Assembly: GCF_964355755.1 (NCBI RefSeq)
Contig: NC_092675.1
Location: 19,110,912 to 19,174,911, forward strand
Length of the DNA: 64,000 bases
Direction of reading: 5' to 3'
Source: Antedon mediterranea
Taxonomy: Eukaryota; Echinodermata; Crinoidea; Comatulida; Antedonidae
The position numbers were made by a program, and so were the translations under genes. The notes under the pieces are model-generated. The model saw only the letters and a program-made list of their open reading frames with translations. It was not told the DNA's origin and ran no database searches. Positions 12,681-27,726 of the stretch are shown here, piece by piece. Position 1 is the first letter of the stretch, and each line of letters opens with the position of its first letter.

Positions 12681-15600
12681 TTATATCTAATAATTAATTC
12701 GTAAAACAGAGATTGACCCGTAAAATAAAATGACTTTTACCTTTGAGTCTGCGCATTTTGTTAATCCTAACTCTTTTATTATGTCATTGACTCGTCTTCG
12801 TTTTTCAGAAGTAGATATTTCTTTTCCTAGTCGAAGTTCTGCGGAAAATCTCAGATTTTCTTTTACTGACATCGTTCCCATAACCACGTCATCCTTTTTG
12901 AATAAAAATACCTTATTTTATTTCAACTTTAGTAACGTAGCCTACTGCTCATATATTGTATATAATTAATTAAACAATAATAAATGCGGAAACCATACTC
13001 TTCAAAGCAGAAGAGTTATTGTAAAGAACTCTTATAAGTGCGTGCACTTTCATGTCTTCCGAATAAAAGACATCGTAACTTGCCATACAAACAACAGGTG
13101 TAGACCTAGGGTAGGCCATATCATGTTTGACAACACTGATGCACATAAATGCATTAACCTACCTGAACGACATAGCCGGATATTAACCGGAATTGTGCTG
13201 GTTGTGGCTTTCCATCAATTAGTACTGCCCCTGAAAGTCCTTTAGGATGCTTTCTTGCCGCTAACACGTCTAATAATCTGAGGAAAGACGAAGCATCTGT
13301 AAGGATATGGAAGAAAAATCCTTCCATCAACTACTCATTCGGTCGCCGTTCATCTTAATCTAAGTACTTCCTATCCTTCTCTCCATCTACTGTATCCTAA
13401 AATATTTCCTTCTATTCATACATTGCAATCCAGACATCTTTCTATCACCACTCCATCCTTCCTTCCATCTCTAGCCACTATCCCTTCACCACCCTTTTCT
13501 CTATCCCTGATCTTTTTTCTCCCTTTCCACCATGTAATCATTATTTCTCAGTACAGTATACTTACGACGTTTTGCCACTACCTGTCGGTCCCATTATTCC
13601 ATTCATACCAGGAGCAAAAACACCACTAATATGCAGAAAGTATAAACAATATACGTATTAATAAAGAATACAATGAAAAATCAGCCCAAATCAAAATATG
13701 TTTTACTGTAAATACTTTTAAATTCTGCCGTTTAATGTCATCACAGGATCCAATAATTATTGATAATCTATCTAAATATTTATCATGCTTATAAGTTAAG
13801 ATATATGTTTTGGTCAGTGAACGAAATTAATTAATTAATTTTTCTTGTGACCATAAATTGCTTTATTTTTCAATGTAATTATTATTTTGTTAATAACTAG
13901 GGGCCAGAGGCCTAAAGTAAATAAAGTCAGGCGATAAGCCTGAATGAATGAATGTATTTCTAAATACAAGTACAAGTACTTCCTTCCACTTTTGTTGTTT
14001 GTCAGTCATACAGTCGGTCAAGTCAGTGAGTCGGTCATTTGTGTAACGGTCAGCCAGATCATTTTTTAAAGATCACATTTGGCTCCAGGTAACCCTACCT
14101 AATGTTTGTCAGGATGTTCTTGTACACGTCTTTTCCAGCAGCTTTGTCCAAAACTCGGTAGCATATATTGTGGAAAGATACAACTGAATGGATGTTAGTG
14201 GACTCAACTTCCACCTTGTGGTGATTGTCATCCGCGGCTTGGTAACTGGGATGTAACCCACCAACACCAGCGTACGATACTTCTGGATGTCTTCCATTAC
14301 CGAGCAAACTTGTCTTTAATAATAATAATAATAATAATAATATTAATAATAATAATAATAATAAAAGAAAGCTATTTAAACACGAGGATAATACAATACT
14401 AGGATATAGACCGTTAATTGTACTTCCAAACTTCAGTTGGTTGTTAGAAGTAACTAAGACCTAATAGTCTATAACCAAAGACCTGTGTTTCGCAATGCGT
14501 TATTCAAGACAAGTTGTGAAAATACATGTATTTGTTATGCGCGATTTGAACGATTTGCGCAATTTAAAATTGCGCAAAGAATTCCTTGCGCAATTTGAAT
14601 TGAAACATCTGTTTCAAATTGCGCAAGCAACGTATTAAATTGCGCAAGTAATCTGCAAATTGCGCAAGGTTTTTCGACAGATTGTGAAATCATGCACACC
14701 CATATTTTCATAGTAATTTCTAAGAATGATTCAAAATTAAACATAATATCGCATTTCCTTATTTTAGTAGTGAAAATATTGTTATTGTTAGCATACCGTC
14801 GAAGACCCGACAAAGGACCACAAAGGTGGTGTTCCCGGCGGGCGGCTAATACTATTACTACATCTAGCCAAAGATGCTCTCTATAGCCTACTGTATGGCT
14901 ATGTTTTGATAGCAGGTCTAAACGTTAGTGGCGGTAGACATGTTGTGTATTAGGCCTACTACATTAATTTTTGTTATTTTTACATTTATTTTGATTTATT
15001 TTAAGTTGCAATGAGTGATAATATTATTTAATTGTGTATGCCATTGATGTTGTGTATATACACATGTTATCTTCGCATTTATTATGTTTCATTTTGAGTT
15101 ATTAGTTTCTAATAAATTATCATTGTTAACCGATCGTCGACGTTAGCACGCATTCTGGTAGAATTCTGCTGCGCAATTTGACAATTTTACAAATTGTGCA
15201 GCGCAATTTGAAATTGCGCAAGGATTTTCTTGCGCAATTTGATATTGCGCAAGTTGATTGCGCAATTTGAAATTGCGCAAAAAATTCCTTGCGCAATTTG
15301 AAATTGCGCAAGAACTTTGCGCAATTTCAAATTGCGCAAGGAATTTTTTGCGCAATTTCAAATTGCGCAAATCGTTCAAATCGCGCATAACATATTAATA
15401 TACGAATGGCTGTTTATTTAATGCCCTGGACCGTAAACATACAGGCATGAGGGTATGACAACAAAGCACTAGGCCTATTAATTACCGTACACGTCTAGTT
15501 AAAAATGTATAGTTGATATATTATTAGTTGAGATAGATAAATGAGAATTACAGAAGGAAAGAATTCTAAAATAGGGGACAGGGCGTTTCTACTTTTTTAT

Positions 15601-16252
15601 TTTTGTAAAAAAACTAGTCAATTGTTTCTTACGCAGGTTGAAGATTACATTATGAATAAAGAAACCATTTTCAATTGTCGTATCTTAATCTATCGATTTT
15701 TGTGATAATGCACCTTGCGATCAAGGCCATCACAATTACCTACGGATGCCAGGATGACCAACGTTTCCTAAATATAAAGTGTGAAGGTTCGTCTAAGCCA
15801 GGAAATTTCGATAAATATACAGTGCATTTGGTCTCCTTTCCATACAAAAGAAACACACTCGTCCACCCCCATTTACCCGGGTCAGATGAAAATTGTATTA
15901 AATTAAAGCTCCAAATGATCACTTTTTATTGAATGGTTTTAAAAGAACATTATATCTGGTACTTTGGGAGCCTACAATCCGTTTGTTGTATAAAGTATGC
16001 TTAATTATATCTATTGGACCAACCAATCTTAATTGCTACCTTTAATTAAATTGTTAAAATGTGTTTGTTTTTTTACGGATTCGACCTCCCTTTGCAAAAT
16101 GCTGGTATAGGCCTAATCATTAATATTGCATGGACGGGCATGGACTACATATTATTCTAGTAGTAGTACGACCATGCAATGTACGACTGAATTGGCCTAC
16201 AATTTTGAGTGTGAGTGAGTATAGGTAGGCTACTTACCTTTTCTGTCATCAT
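7592..16252 (-). CDS. ABCG2: ABCG2-like half-transporter
   Basis: Seventeen minus-strand exons give 647 codons (human ABCG2 has 655): 16238-16252, 14099-14313, 13566-13625, 13163-13277, 12741-12893, 11990-12147, 11554-11705, 11275-11346, 10779-10936, 10347-10412, 9921-10006, 9679-9768, 9286-9410, 8899-9053, 8491-8580, 8004-8089, 7592-7739. The nucleotide-binding domain has Walker [10 protein letters not shown] (89-97), signature ISGGE (195-199), Walker B ILFLDE (215-220) and the H-loop in SIHQPRYS (His252). A six-helix membrane domain follows. The last loop keeps an N-glycosylation site (NAS) and two of three conserved cysteines; the one matching ABCG2 Cys603, used for the dimer disulfide, is absent. 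As a plasma-membrane half-transporter it should dimerise and export lipophilic or conjugated compounds. The first exon (MMTEK) is the least certain: it is in phase, but its downstream acceptor follows a TTA repeat. Confidence 0.95.
10161..10326. mobile_element. MITE copy A (AGCTCTGTCTACACTATC family)
   Basis: TIR begins AGCTCTGTCT..ACACTATCAAAC at 10161 and ends with the inverse GTTGATAGTGTAGACAGAGC at 10326. It lies in the ABCG2-like intron between the exons at 9921-10006 and 10347-10412. The interior repeats cccaaatatggtagtgatatg and has tgcccatatatgggcac. Two sister copies lie at 32943-33067 and 33808-33959. Confidence 0.85.
12635..12692. repeat. (ATT)n microsatellite
   Basis: A run of TTATTATTATTATT-type trinucleotides in an intron of the ABCG2-like gene. 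A similar AATAAT run at about 14317-14365 lies next to the acceptor of its second exon. Confidence 0.8.
14534..15391. mobile_element. Non-autonomous TIR element with palindromic subterminal arrays
   Basis: About 858 bp in intron 1 of the ABCG2-like gene. The ends are inverse copies starting GTTATGCGCGATTTGAACG; identity runs 32 bp exactly and further with few mismatches. Both subterminal regions are built from the short palindrome TTGCGCAATTTGAAATTGCGCAA in variants, four copies or more on the right side (15170-15370). The middle is AT-rich and non-coding. Open frames here only translate the repeat. The target duplication could not be resolved. A decayed relative occurs at 52091-52163. Confidence 0.85.
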
Positions 16253-17000
16253 GAGATACTTTCAAAAGCAAGTTAATAAGTCCTCTCCGAATATAATTAC
16301 AGTACTAGCATTTATATACTTTAAACATGTCATCGATATCTATAGTTGAAAGTTTGTTTTAATAACCCATTCCGTTGTTCCGCTTGAAAAGATAACGTCC
16401 TGGTGACATAAACTATCACCTATATCTCACAGATAGACTATCAACACAATGGAATTAAATGATCAAACATGTATACAAGTAGGTAAGGTCACATGTCTGT
16501 GTATAGTCTATTCTATAATCATGATTGCTTTACATGCGATACAAATTTCGCAATATTTAATATTAAGCTCTTTTATCATAAGTGGGCTATAACAATTGTC
16601 ATGTGTAATAATATTATTATATAAGAACATATTACAGTATTATTAAGCCATTTTTATTTAGAACGTATACTTATCTACGTCTAAATCTAAAAGTCACGGC
16701 GTTCTGTTGCAATAATTTACGTCTAATGACACCGATTGGAACATGGCTGATCTACATTCTTTGATGTGTAATTATGTGTATCAATGTAATTCTGCGGGTA
16801 TTAAATTTATCATTTTTAAATTACCGGTATTGCTTTGAGGCCTAGATGTCCATAATATTCTGTATTCATTATTTAAAAAAATAATACTATTAGGCCTAAT
16901 CACTACATTTTTCTATTTTGAATTTTTGAAATCGTTGATTCCCTCTGAGCTTAAACGAACAAAAAAATTCTACCAAAATGAAAAGTACGTCTACGAAGTA
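16253..17000. other. Spacer between ABCG2-like gene and Harbinger element
   Basis: Upstream region of the ABCG2-like gene (transcribed leftward). I see no further coding exon and no clear promoter motif in this AT-rich DNA. Confidence 0.45.
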
Positions 17001-17043
17001 AATTAGCGAGCTTTCGTTTTAGTACGGTAAACGTGCAGTACGG
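17001..17043. repeat. Harbinger left terminal inverted repeat
   Basis: 27 bp identical to the inverse of 21204-21230, then 8 unrelated bp, then CAGTACGG, which is also shared. Confidence 0.93.
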
Positions 17044-17189
17044 CCGGTTTAACCAACCGTGACCGTACTCATTTACTAGGTTCCCGTCATGTCTGTTTCT
17101 GTTTCGTTTTGTTCACGGGCGCGACGGGAACATGTGCGCGATGTATCAGGTACCATCATCAGTTGACTCGACTTTCAGCATCTTACAAC

Positions 17190-18598
17190 ATGGCGAACCT
17201 ACATAGGGTACGAGATGCTCTTGTTGCTGCCTATATATCAGATGTTCTGGACGAGGAAGAATTCATTATGTTGTATAGTATGAATTCCCCAAGTAATCCT
17301 GATTTTCAGTATAAAAGTGATGAATATCAATTCAACTTGGATAAATTCAACGATGATGAATGCAACAGCTATTTCAGGTAAGCCGACCATCAGGCTAAAT
17401 CAGGGTAGCACTTTATTTATCAATTTATAATCTACTACTAGGTAGGGCTAGATAACGTTAAGGCATTATAAAGCTTAAATACATTTAACATTGGTTACTA
17501 ACAATTATACTTCCATATACCTTGAAGGTATTGCTTTCTTTTATGTATAGCCCTAGTAGGCTACTATACTATCTACAGAAGCTACTATTTAGTAATAAAT
17601 GTTGATTAAATATTAAATTAATATATGATGCCCATAACATGTCCAGTATCATGTATGTTATCCATTATGAGATTTAAAATATACTGTGTATTATTATTTC
17701 CCTTAGATTCCAGAAAAATGATATCTACCGGCTGAAACATGCTTTGGGGGTGCCACCAACTGTAATTCTGGAGAATAAGTCGAAAATTGATGGACTTGAG
17801 GCTTTGTGCATCACACTCCAAAGGTATGCATATCCTTGTAGATATGGAGATCTTATCAAGGACTATGGACGTTCAGTACCACAGCTTTACTTGGCGTTTA
17901 AGTGGATGACCAACTACATCTTCGACATCCATAGACATCGGATCTCATCCTTAGATCAGCCATGGTTATCCCCACAACATTTACAGGAATTTGCTGAGGC
18001 AACACACACAAAGGGTGCTGCTTTGAGGAACTGTTGGGGGTTCGTTGATGGAACCGTAAGGCCAATATGCCGACCAAATCAGCATCAACAAGTTATGTAT
18101 AATGGTCACAAAAGAATCCATGCCATGAAATTCCAGTCAGTGACAGCTCCCAATGGCCTCATAGCTCACCTATATGGACCTGTGGAAGGGAGGAGACATG
18201 ATGCATTTCTCCTTCGTGAATCGGGTCTGTTGACAGAGCTTGAGGCCAGATCACATGATCCACAGGGAAATGTATTGTGCGTGTATGGTGATCCTGCGTA
18301 CCCATTGCGCCCACAATTGCAAGCACCTTTCCCGACGGTACGGATAACACCAGAACAAGTGGCCTTCAACGTGGCAATGTCCAAAGTCAGAATTAGCGTT
18401 GAATGGCTATTTGGTGACATTGTAAATATATTTAAATTTACAGACTATAAGAAGTCTCAGAAAGTGCAATTGAGTGCATGTGGCAAAATGTACATTGTTT
18501 CTGGAATACTTACAAATGCACATACATGTGTGTATAAGAACAATACATCTGCCTATTTTGAACTTGAACCGCCATCGCTGGAAGAATATTTTCAATGA
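17190..18598 (+). CDS. Harbinger DDE transposase
   Basis: Two exons, 17190-17377 (ATG in context AACATGG) and 17707-18598 (stop TGA), give 359 codons. The N-terminal part is acidic. The second exon carries the DDE_4/HARBI1 catalytic fold: first Asp in GFVDGT (Asp177), second Asp in YGDPAYPL (Asp258) and Glu in VEWLFG (Glu295), with the conserved GPVEGRRHDA block (Asp228) between. These are the expected residues and spacing, so the catalytic core looks intact. The enzyme cuts and rejoins the element ends; in this superfamily it needs the Myb-like partner for nuclear import and DNA binding. Intron 1 (17378-17706) has consensus GTAAGC and TTAG sites. Confidence 0.93.
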
Positions 18599-19272
18599 AT
18601 GTATTTTTTTTCTAAATTATTGTAAATAATTGTGATAGAAGTGATATTGAATTTATTAAAAATTGTATAAATTATAAAGTAAATAACTGTTTCCATTTAA
18701 ATTTAAGAAGTTATTCATATAAATATTTTTATTGTAACCATATACATATATACATTCATAAACATCTAACTGTAATACAAGAGAACCTTTAATAGATTAA
18801 AAGAAATAAAATGGTTCCAGTTTAAATAAAAATCCTGGAAAACTCTTAAACACTTAACTGTATATAACATACCAACACTAAAGATACACCTGCAATAGAA
18901 CAAATATTTAGTGTATTTTTAAAATGTAAATTATTGTAATTGTGACTAAAGTGATAGCTGAATTACCGGTATTATGTTAAAACGTCGTAAGGTAAATAAA
19001 TGTTTCTATTTATTGATATTGAAAAGCATGTATTAATTATATTTTGTTAATGCTCATTCATATAGAAACAAAACTTCTTTGATTTAAACTACATATTCTT
19101 TGGCATCAATGGTATTCAAAACATTCAAGATAATAATTAATAGATTGAAAGAAACAATGGTATAAGTATATATAAATAAAGGCATGCATTAATAAACACA
19201 AATATATATAAAAACAACTATAGTAGAAAGTATATTGCACAGATTAGCACAATAAAAAAATATATCAAGGAT

Positions 19273-21047
19273 CTAGTTTTTCTTTTCCATGGACTTAAGA
19301 AATGCCATCATCAGTGTTTGCGTTTGCTGGTTTTGATGTTGCAAGAGTTGCTGTTGTTGAAGTATTTGCTGCTGCATTTGTTGTTGTTGTTGCAGTTGTT
19401 GCTGTTGGAAGGCCTCAAATCGTCTTTCCCTTCCTCTTTCTTCTGCCCTCCTTCGTTCTTCTTCCTCTTTTTTTCTCTCCATCTCCTCCCTTCGAAGTTG
19501 CTGATCTATCTCCATTTTTTTTTTAATGATACCGATTGTGTCATTCCCACTATTCCTTCTTTTTGGTGTGTTACTTTCAACATCAAGCCTAAAAATAAAT
19601 TTACAAAAATAAGAACTAAACTAAGGAAGAGGGGGATAAAAAACACTTTAATCTGCCTCTACATTTTACATAAATTTGGTATTACCTTTTCCGCGTTTCT
19701 CCAAATGTTTCACATGCACGTTTTCTCATTTCTGCACCATCAGCCTTTTTCTTCTCTTCATCTCCTCTTTCCTTTGGTAACATTTCTATATCCTCCTCTT
19801 CTTGGATGAATTCTTCAATACTTTCCCTTATTTGCTTTTCCTCATCTGTCTCCTCCACTGCAATTCCACTGGCTGCCTTTTCTTTGTTATTTTTTCCTTT
19901 CACCTTATCCATCAAATTAGATATGCGATCTCGCACTGCCCGCCTGTCAACTTTGTATTCACGGGCCTTCATTGCATCAGCAACAGCCTGCCATGCCTTT
20001 CCCCGCTCAGTTGTGCCCTTCTTGGACTGGAAAGGTCTAGCCAAGATTACTTCTCCTATTAGGATTTGATCCTTTTGGTTGTCCCAGATCATGCTGAAAT
20101 AAATAATAAAATCACATAATTTATGATAGTGTTTTTTAATGTAATATTTTTCTCATCAATTCAGTGTAGGAGTTTTTAATCTAATGAAGTAATAAATGAA
20201 AATAAATAATATAGCTTGAATGAACTATCCACTTTATACAATTAATCATGCTAATATTGATTGACATTGATAACACATTTATTTCAGACTGAAAAAAGCA
20301 TACTATTATATAATATTATATGTTTTGTGCATACAAAAAAAAAGTTTACAATAATAATAATATATTAAAATAAATGTAAAAAAGTGAGCACTATTGAATT
20401 ATCTAACTAACCGGTTTGTACTCTTTTTTGTCTTAATTTCTTCTGCCTGTTTTGAAAAAAAAATAAATAAAAAATCAAGATAAAAATAATAAAATGTACA
20501 CAAGCTTATCTACATATATCTTATATTGTATGACAATAAGATAAATACTTTAAGCTACATTGGCAGGGAGTTGTTATAAATCTAATAAAGTAAACAACTC
20601 CTTTGTTTTAAGCAAAGCAGGATTGAATTGAAGATAATTTGATTAGCTAGTTTTTATCAATATTATTGAACTTGTCATTTTCTGTCATCTTTTGAGTAGG
20701 GGGTCCTACGTATCTAGACCTCCTATTTGTGCAAGTTGTGTTTATTTGTAGGACCGTGTAGGGATAGCCTAAATGCCAGCAGCTAGGGTATCGCAGCTAG
20801 GCCCTAGGCTAGTTAGTTCGATTAGGCCACTGGTTTGCCCTCTATTATACTACTACTAGCCTAGGCTAGCTAGGCCCTAGGCCGAATCTCTAAGCCAATT
20901 TTTTTATTTTATATTTGGCATCACTGATCTAGAGCACTACATTAATGAACATTCATTTAATATGCTATAGCCTAGTCTATGTTTGATTACATAAAGCTAA
21001 AATAACGACTGATTAAACTGCTTTACCTTTGACGATACTGCTTCCAT
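19273..21047 (-). CDS. Harbinger Myb/SANT-like accessory protein
   Basis: Four minus-strand exons, 21027-21047 (ATG), 20412-20446, 19686-20093 and 19273-19588 (stop TAG), give 259 codons with consistent phases. The N-terminus is basic (KAEEIKTKKSTNR). Residues about 20-90 form a Myb/SANT-like trihelix domain (IWDNQKDQILIGEV, GKAWQAVADAM, VDRRAVRDRI). An acidic segment follows, then a highly charged coiled coil (LRREEMERKKEEEERRRAEE) and a Gln-rich tract near the C-terminus. In this superfamily such proteins bind the transposon ends and recruit the transposase. An alternative start at the ATG within exon 3 would give 240 residues; the two small upstream exons are inferred from phase-perfect joins. 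Confidence 0.88.
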
Positions 21048-21187
21048 CGTGTCCTTCGTATTAAAATACACAGCTGAATGTTCGTTTCAGACAGGACGCT
21101 ATTTCTTCTCACTACCGTTCTGAAATTTAGCGCTACGGCGAGTCTTAAATTTCTGCGCATGCGTAGATCACATTTCGGTTCAAATTA

Positions 21188-21230
21188 CCGTACTGAACTA
21201 CTTCCGTACTAAAACGAAAGCTCGCTAATT
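21188..21230. repeat. Harbinger right terminal inverted repeat
   Basis: 21204-21230 is the exact inverse of 17001-17027; 21188-21195 is the inverse of 17036-17043 at the same 8-bp spacing. Confidence 0.93.
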
Positions 21231-21825
21231 GTTTGACTTCGGAACGGTAGAAAGGGGACGGTTAACACGCATGCGCGCATGCATAAAATCTAGTATACTC
21301 TTAAGATACAAGACGCGTGCGGAAGTGTAACGGCATGTTAAAACTTTCCACCAATGAAAATTGCCGAAGCATGTACAAAGAAAGAATGTTTTAAGTTTAC
21401 TTGAATTGTTTCTTCCTCAGTTAGGACCGTACCATCCAAAATAAACCAACCTCAAACCATGATCATTGTGATAATGTGTCCCCATCCTTATTTCTCATTA
21501 CCACAAATTCATAAATAATAAAACAATTAATGATATAATTAAATTCGATTACTATTTTTATTTCAGAAAAAAGATCAAACTCGGCCTTAGTGTGTTAAGT
21601 TCCTATATGTAATTACATCATTGCTAGATGCATGCATTCTCAATCCTTTTGTTAAATCATCTCCTCGGATTAATAATTGTATATATTTAGATATTCCTAT
21701 AGTAACCGCATCCTTGTTCATAACTAAAAGTGCATGCGAGTAGAAACCCCATTGGCCATCTTCTTTTATCGTTAAATCATACTTAATTTTTATTGTGTAT
21801 ATACGTTACTTGATGACCTTGTACG
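21231..21825. other. Spacer downstream of the ADH gene
   Basis: Between the transposon's right end and the 3' end of the ADH gene (leftward). It should hold the ADH 3' UTR. AATAAA-type signals on the minus strand are plausible in this AT-rich DNA but cannot be singled out. No other gene seen. Confidence 0.45.
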
Positions 21826-25724
<3,899 letters not shown>

Positions 25725-27726
25725 GCTGCTTTCGTATACTGTTCACACTGTTGATCTAAACGTTTGAACTATCATCATTATTTACTAAGGCATGTACGTC
25801 ATAAGACAAACAAATCCGAAGACCTCGATAGTTTAAAGTTCATTTTGCTGTACATTTCTCAATATATTAACTATAGTGAATTTGTGCCTTGGTTAGGGCT
25901 TGTATCATTTCTGTTATACAGTACTATTCTAAATTGTTCGGGCTTTCAACATAGATGACTAGGCCAGACAGCATTTGTTATATATTATATATTTATAATA
26001 ATCTCTATAAGTAATAACTGCGTTTCTCATCTATTTTCTATAACATATAGACAACTTTAGAAGAAGAAAAACCCCTTTTAAATTCAAATAATTCCATGAG
26101 CCTCATTGATATAACTGTATTTTTATCTCAATTCTGTCCAAGTGCTCTTAAAATGTTTTTTTTATTAATGTATTTATGAATGAAAACAAAATTATACTCA
26201 ACATATAAGCATAAGCAAAGGTTTATTGATTCTTTAAACACAACATATTGAACAGATAGCAACGAGTTATAGATAGGCTTATCTCCATTGGAGATAAACA
26301 TTGCACACGTATTCATTTGAGTATGAACTCATTTGAGTATGATAGTTGGTATTGTCGTTGCTAAATGTTTCATTCTAAATACAGTACATAACACTCAAAT
26401 CCAAACACCGCATATAATATCATAACGTGAGATACGTTTTGTCAATTTCAAATGTTTGATTATGTTGGTTACGCCTATTTTTTGTTCTAATGCTAGATAT
26501 TGATAAATACATTATCATTACAATATTAAATCCAACACCAAATTGAAGATCAATAATGTTACGATTACTAAAAAAACTTACTCCCTACCACATACCATTC
26601 AATTTTTGAATAAATTGTTTTAAAGGTATAAGCAAACGCCATTATTTAAAAAGTTAATGTTTCCATTAGTGCGGAGTATAGATGACGTTTATTATTAGTA
26701 CGGTGCGGTATATCATTTTTTTTTTGACTTTTCTGTAGACTTTTTCCTGTATTCTTTTTTTTTCCGTTTTCGAATAGTATTCTTTTTCCAAATTGTTTTT
26801 TCTTTTTATAATATTTGGACCCAAGCAACACATTATTTAGAACATTTATTGTTTTATTTGTTTGTTGGTGTTTTATGAAACATCCAACTGAACAAGTAAA
26901 CAATAAATATATCTTCATAACTATGCTACGCATGCGATGTACAACAAATATTTTATTAGTAGTTAGTGTTAGATGATATCATGTTTTATGACATTAAGAG
27001 CAAAATTATCAACAAAATGGTTTCCTTCTTTTAAGTAAATACTAAATTAACTACGGTAATTAAAAAGTTGTGTTGTATTTAAGATACAGTATAATAATAT
27101 AAATTTGAAAATGAGTAATGTTAATGACATTTTATCTTACGATAAGCTTGTTTATTATATGTTTGTATTAACTTTATATTGTCTTATCAGAGTAGAATAT
27201 GAATGAAGTTTCTATTTGGTAGTAATAATAACAGTTAATTATTATCCCTTCCAAACCGCAACATTTCCATTTATTAGGCCTACTACTCTGAAGATAAACC
27301 ACAAATTGAGAAGTAAAATAAACTTAAAACTATATAACAAACTGCAAGTCTATGTAATGACATCAAAATACATATTTTTTTTTAAACATAAATCACTAGC
27401 AATGTTTTATATTGCGTCACTTTTGTCTCATCAACATCTACTTATTTTGATTTTTCATTTTAACATAATTAATGTTTAACATTCTAGTTTAAATCAATAG
27501 TACTATTCATCATGCAAACATTAATACATTCATTAAAAAGCCAAACAAATGTTTGAAAACGTGTTGATGACATAATCATACTTGTGCACATACAATACTG
27601 TGTGACATATATATATAAATATATATGTCAAATGGCATACTACACTATATAAAATAATATATTAGAATATTATTTTATATAGTGATCACAGTACTGGATA
27701 TTCTATCATCATCTTACCATTTTTAA
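25725..27726. other. Intergenic region, AT-rich, no supported gene
   Basis: Lies upstream of the ADH gene and downstream of the Death/UBAN gene, both leftward. It contains two adjacent AT palindromes at 27603-27684. Short open frames (about 26128-26316, 26646-26933, 27216-27479) are low-complexity Lys/Asn/Ile/Phe translations without splice or motif support. Confidence 0.5.
27603..27684. repeat. Two back-to-back AT palindromes
   Basis: 27603-27630 pairs TGACATATATAT with ATATATATGTCA. 27643-27660 (CACTATATAAAATAATAT) is the inverse of 27667-27684 with a 6-nt loop. They lie 43 bp downstream of the stop codon of the Death/UBAN gene and could form hairpins in its 3' UTR or be small MITE relics. 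Confidence 0.75.

Larger units (their letters stand above)
17001..21230. mobile_element. Complete PIF/Harbinger DNA transposon
   Basis: A 4.2-kb element bounded by identical 27-bp inverted repeats at 17001-17027 (AATTAGCGAGCTTTCG..GTACGG) and 21204-21230. A second inverse block CAGTACGG sits exactly 8 bp further in on both sides (17036-17043 and 21188-21195). It carries the two genes expected of the superfamily: a DDE transposase (+) and a Myb/SANT-like protein (-), converging on a shared AT-rich centre. Both frames look intact. The outermost AATT is palindromic, so the target duplication cannot be separated from the terminal repeat by eye. Confidence 0.93.

Noticed and set aside
15126-15388. 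Minus-strand open frames rich in NFKLR/ISNCA repeats
   Set aside because: They translate the TTGCGCAA palindromic array of the TIR element; no gene.
15675-15932. Plus-strand 85-codon frame with YGCQDD..IKCEGSS, vaguely lectin-like
   Set aside because: No splice context, no complete domain, inside an intron of a gene on the other strand; resemblance too weak.
19302-19809. Plus-strand Leu/Val-rich frames
   Set aside because: Antisense shadow of the Gln-rich, charged coiled coil of the Myb-like gene.
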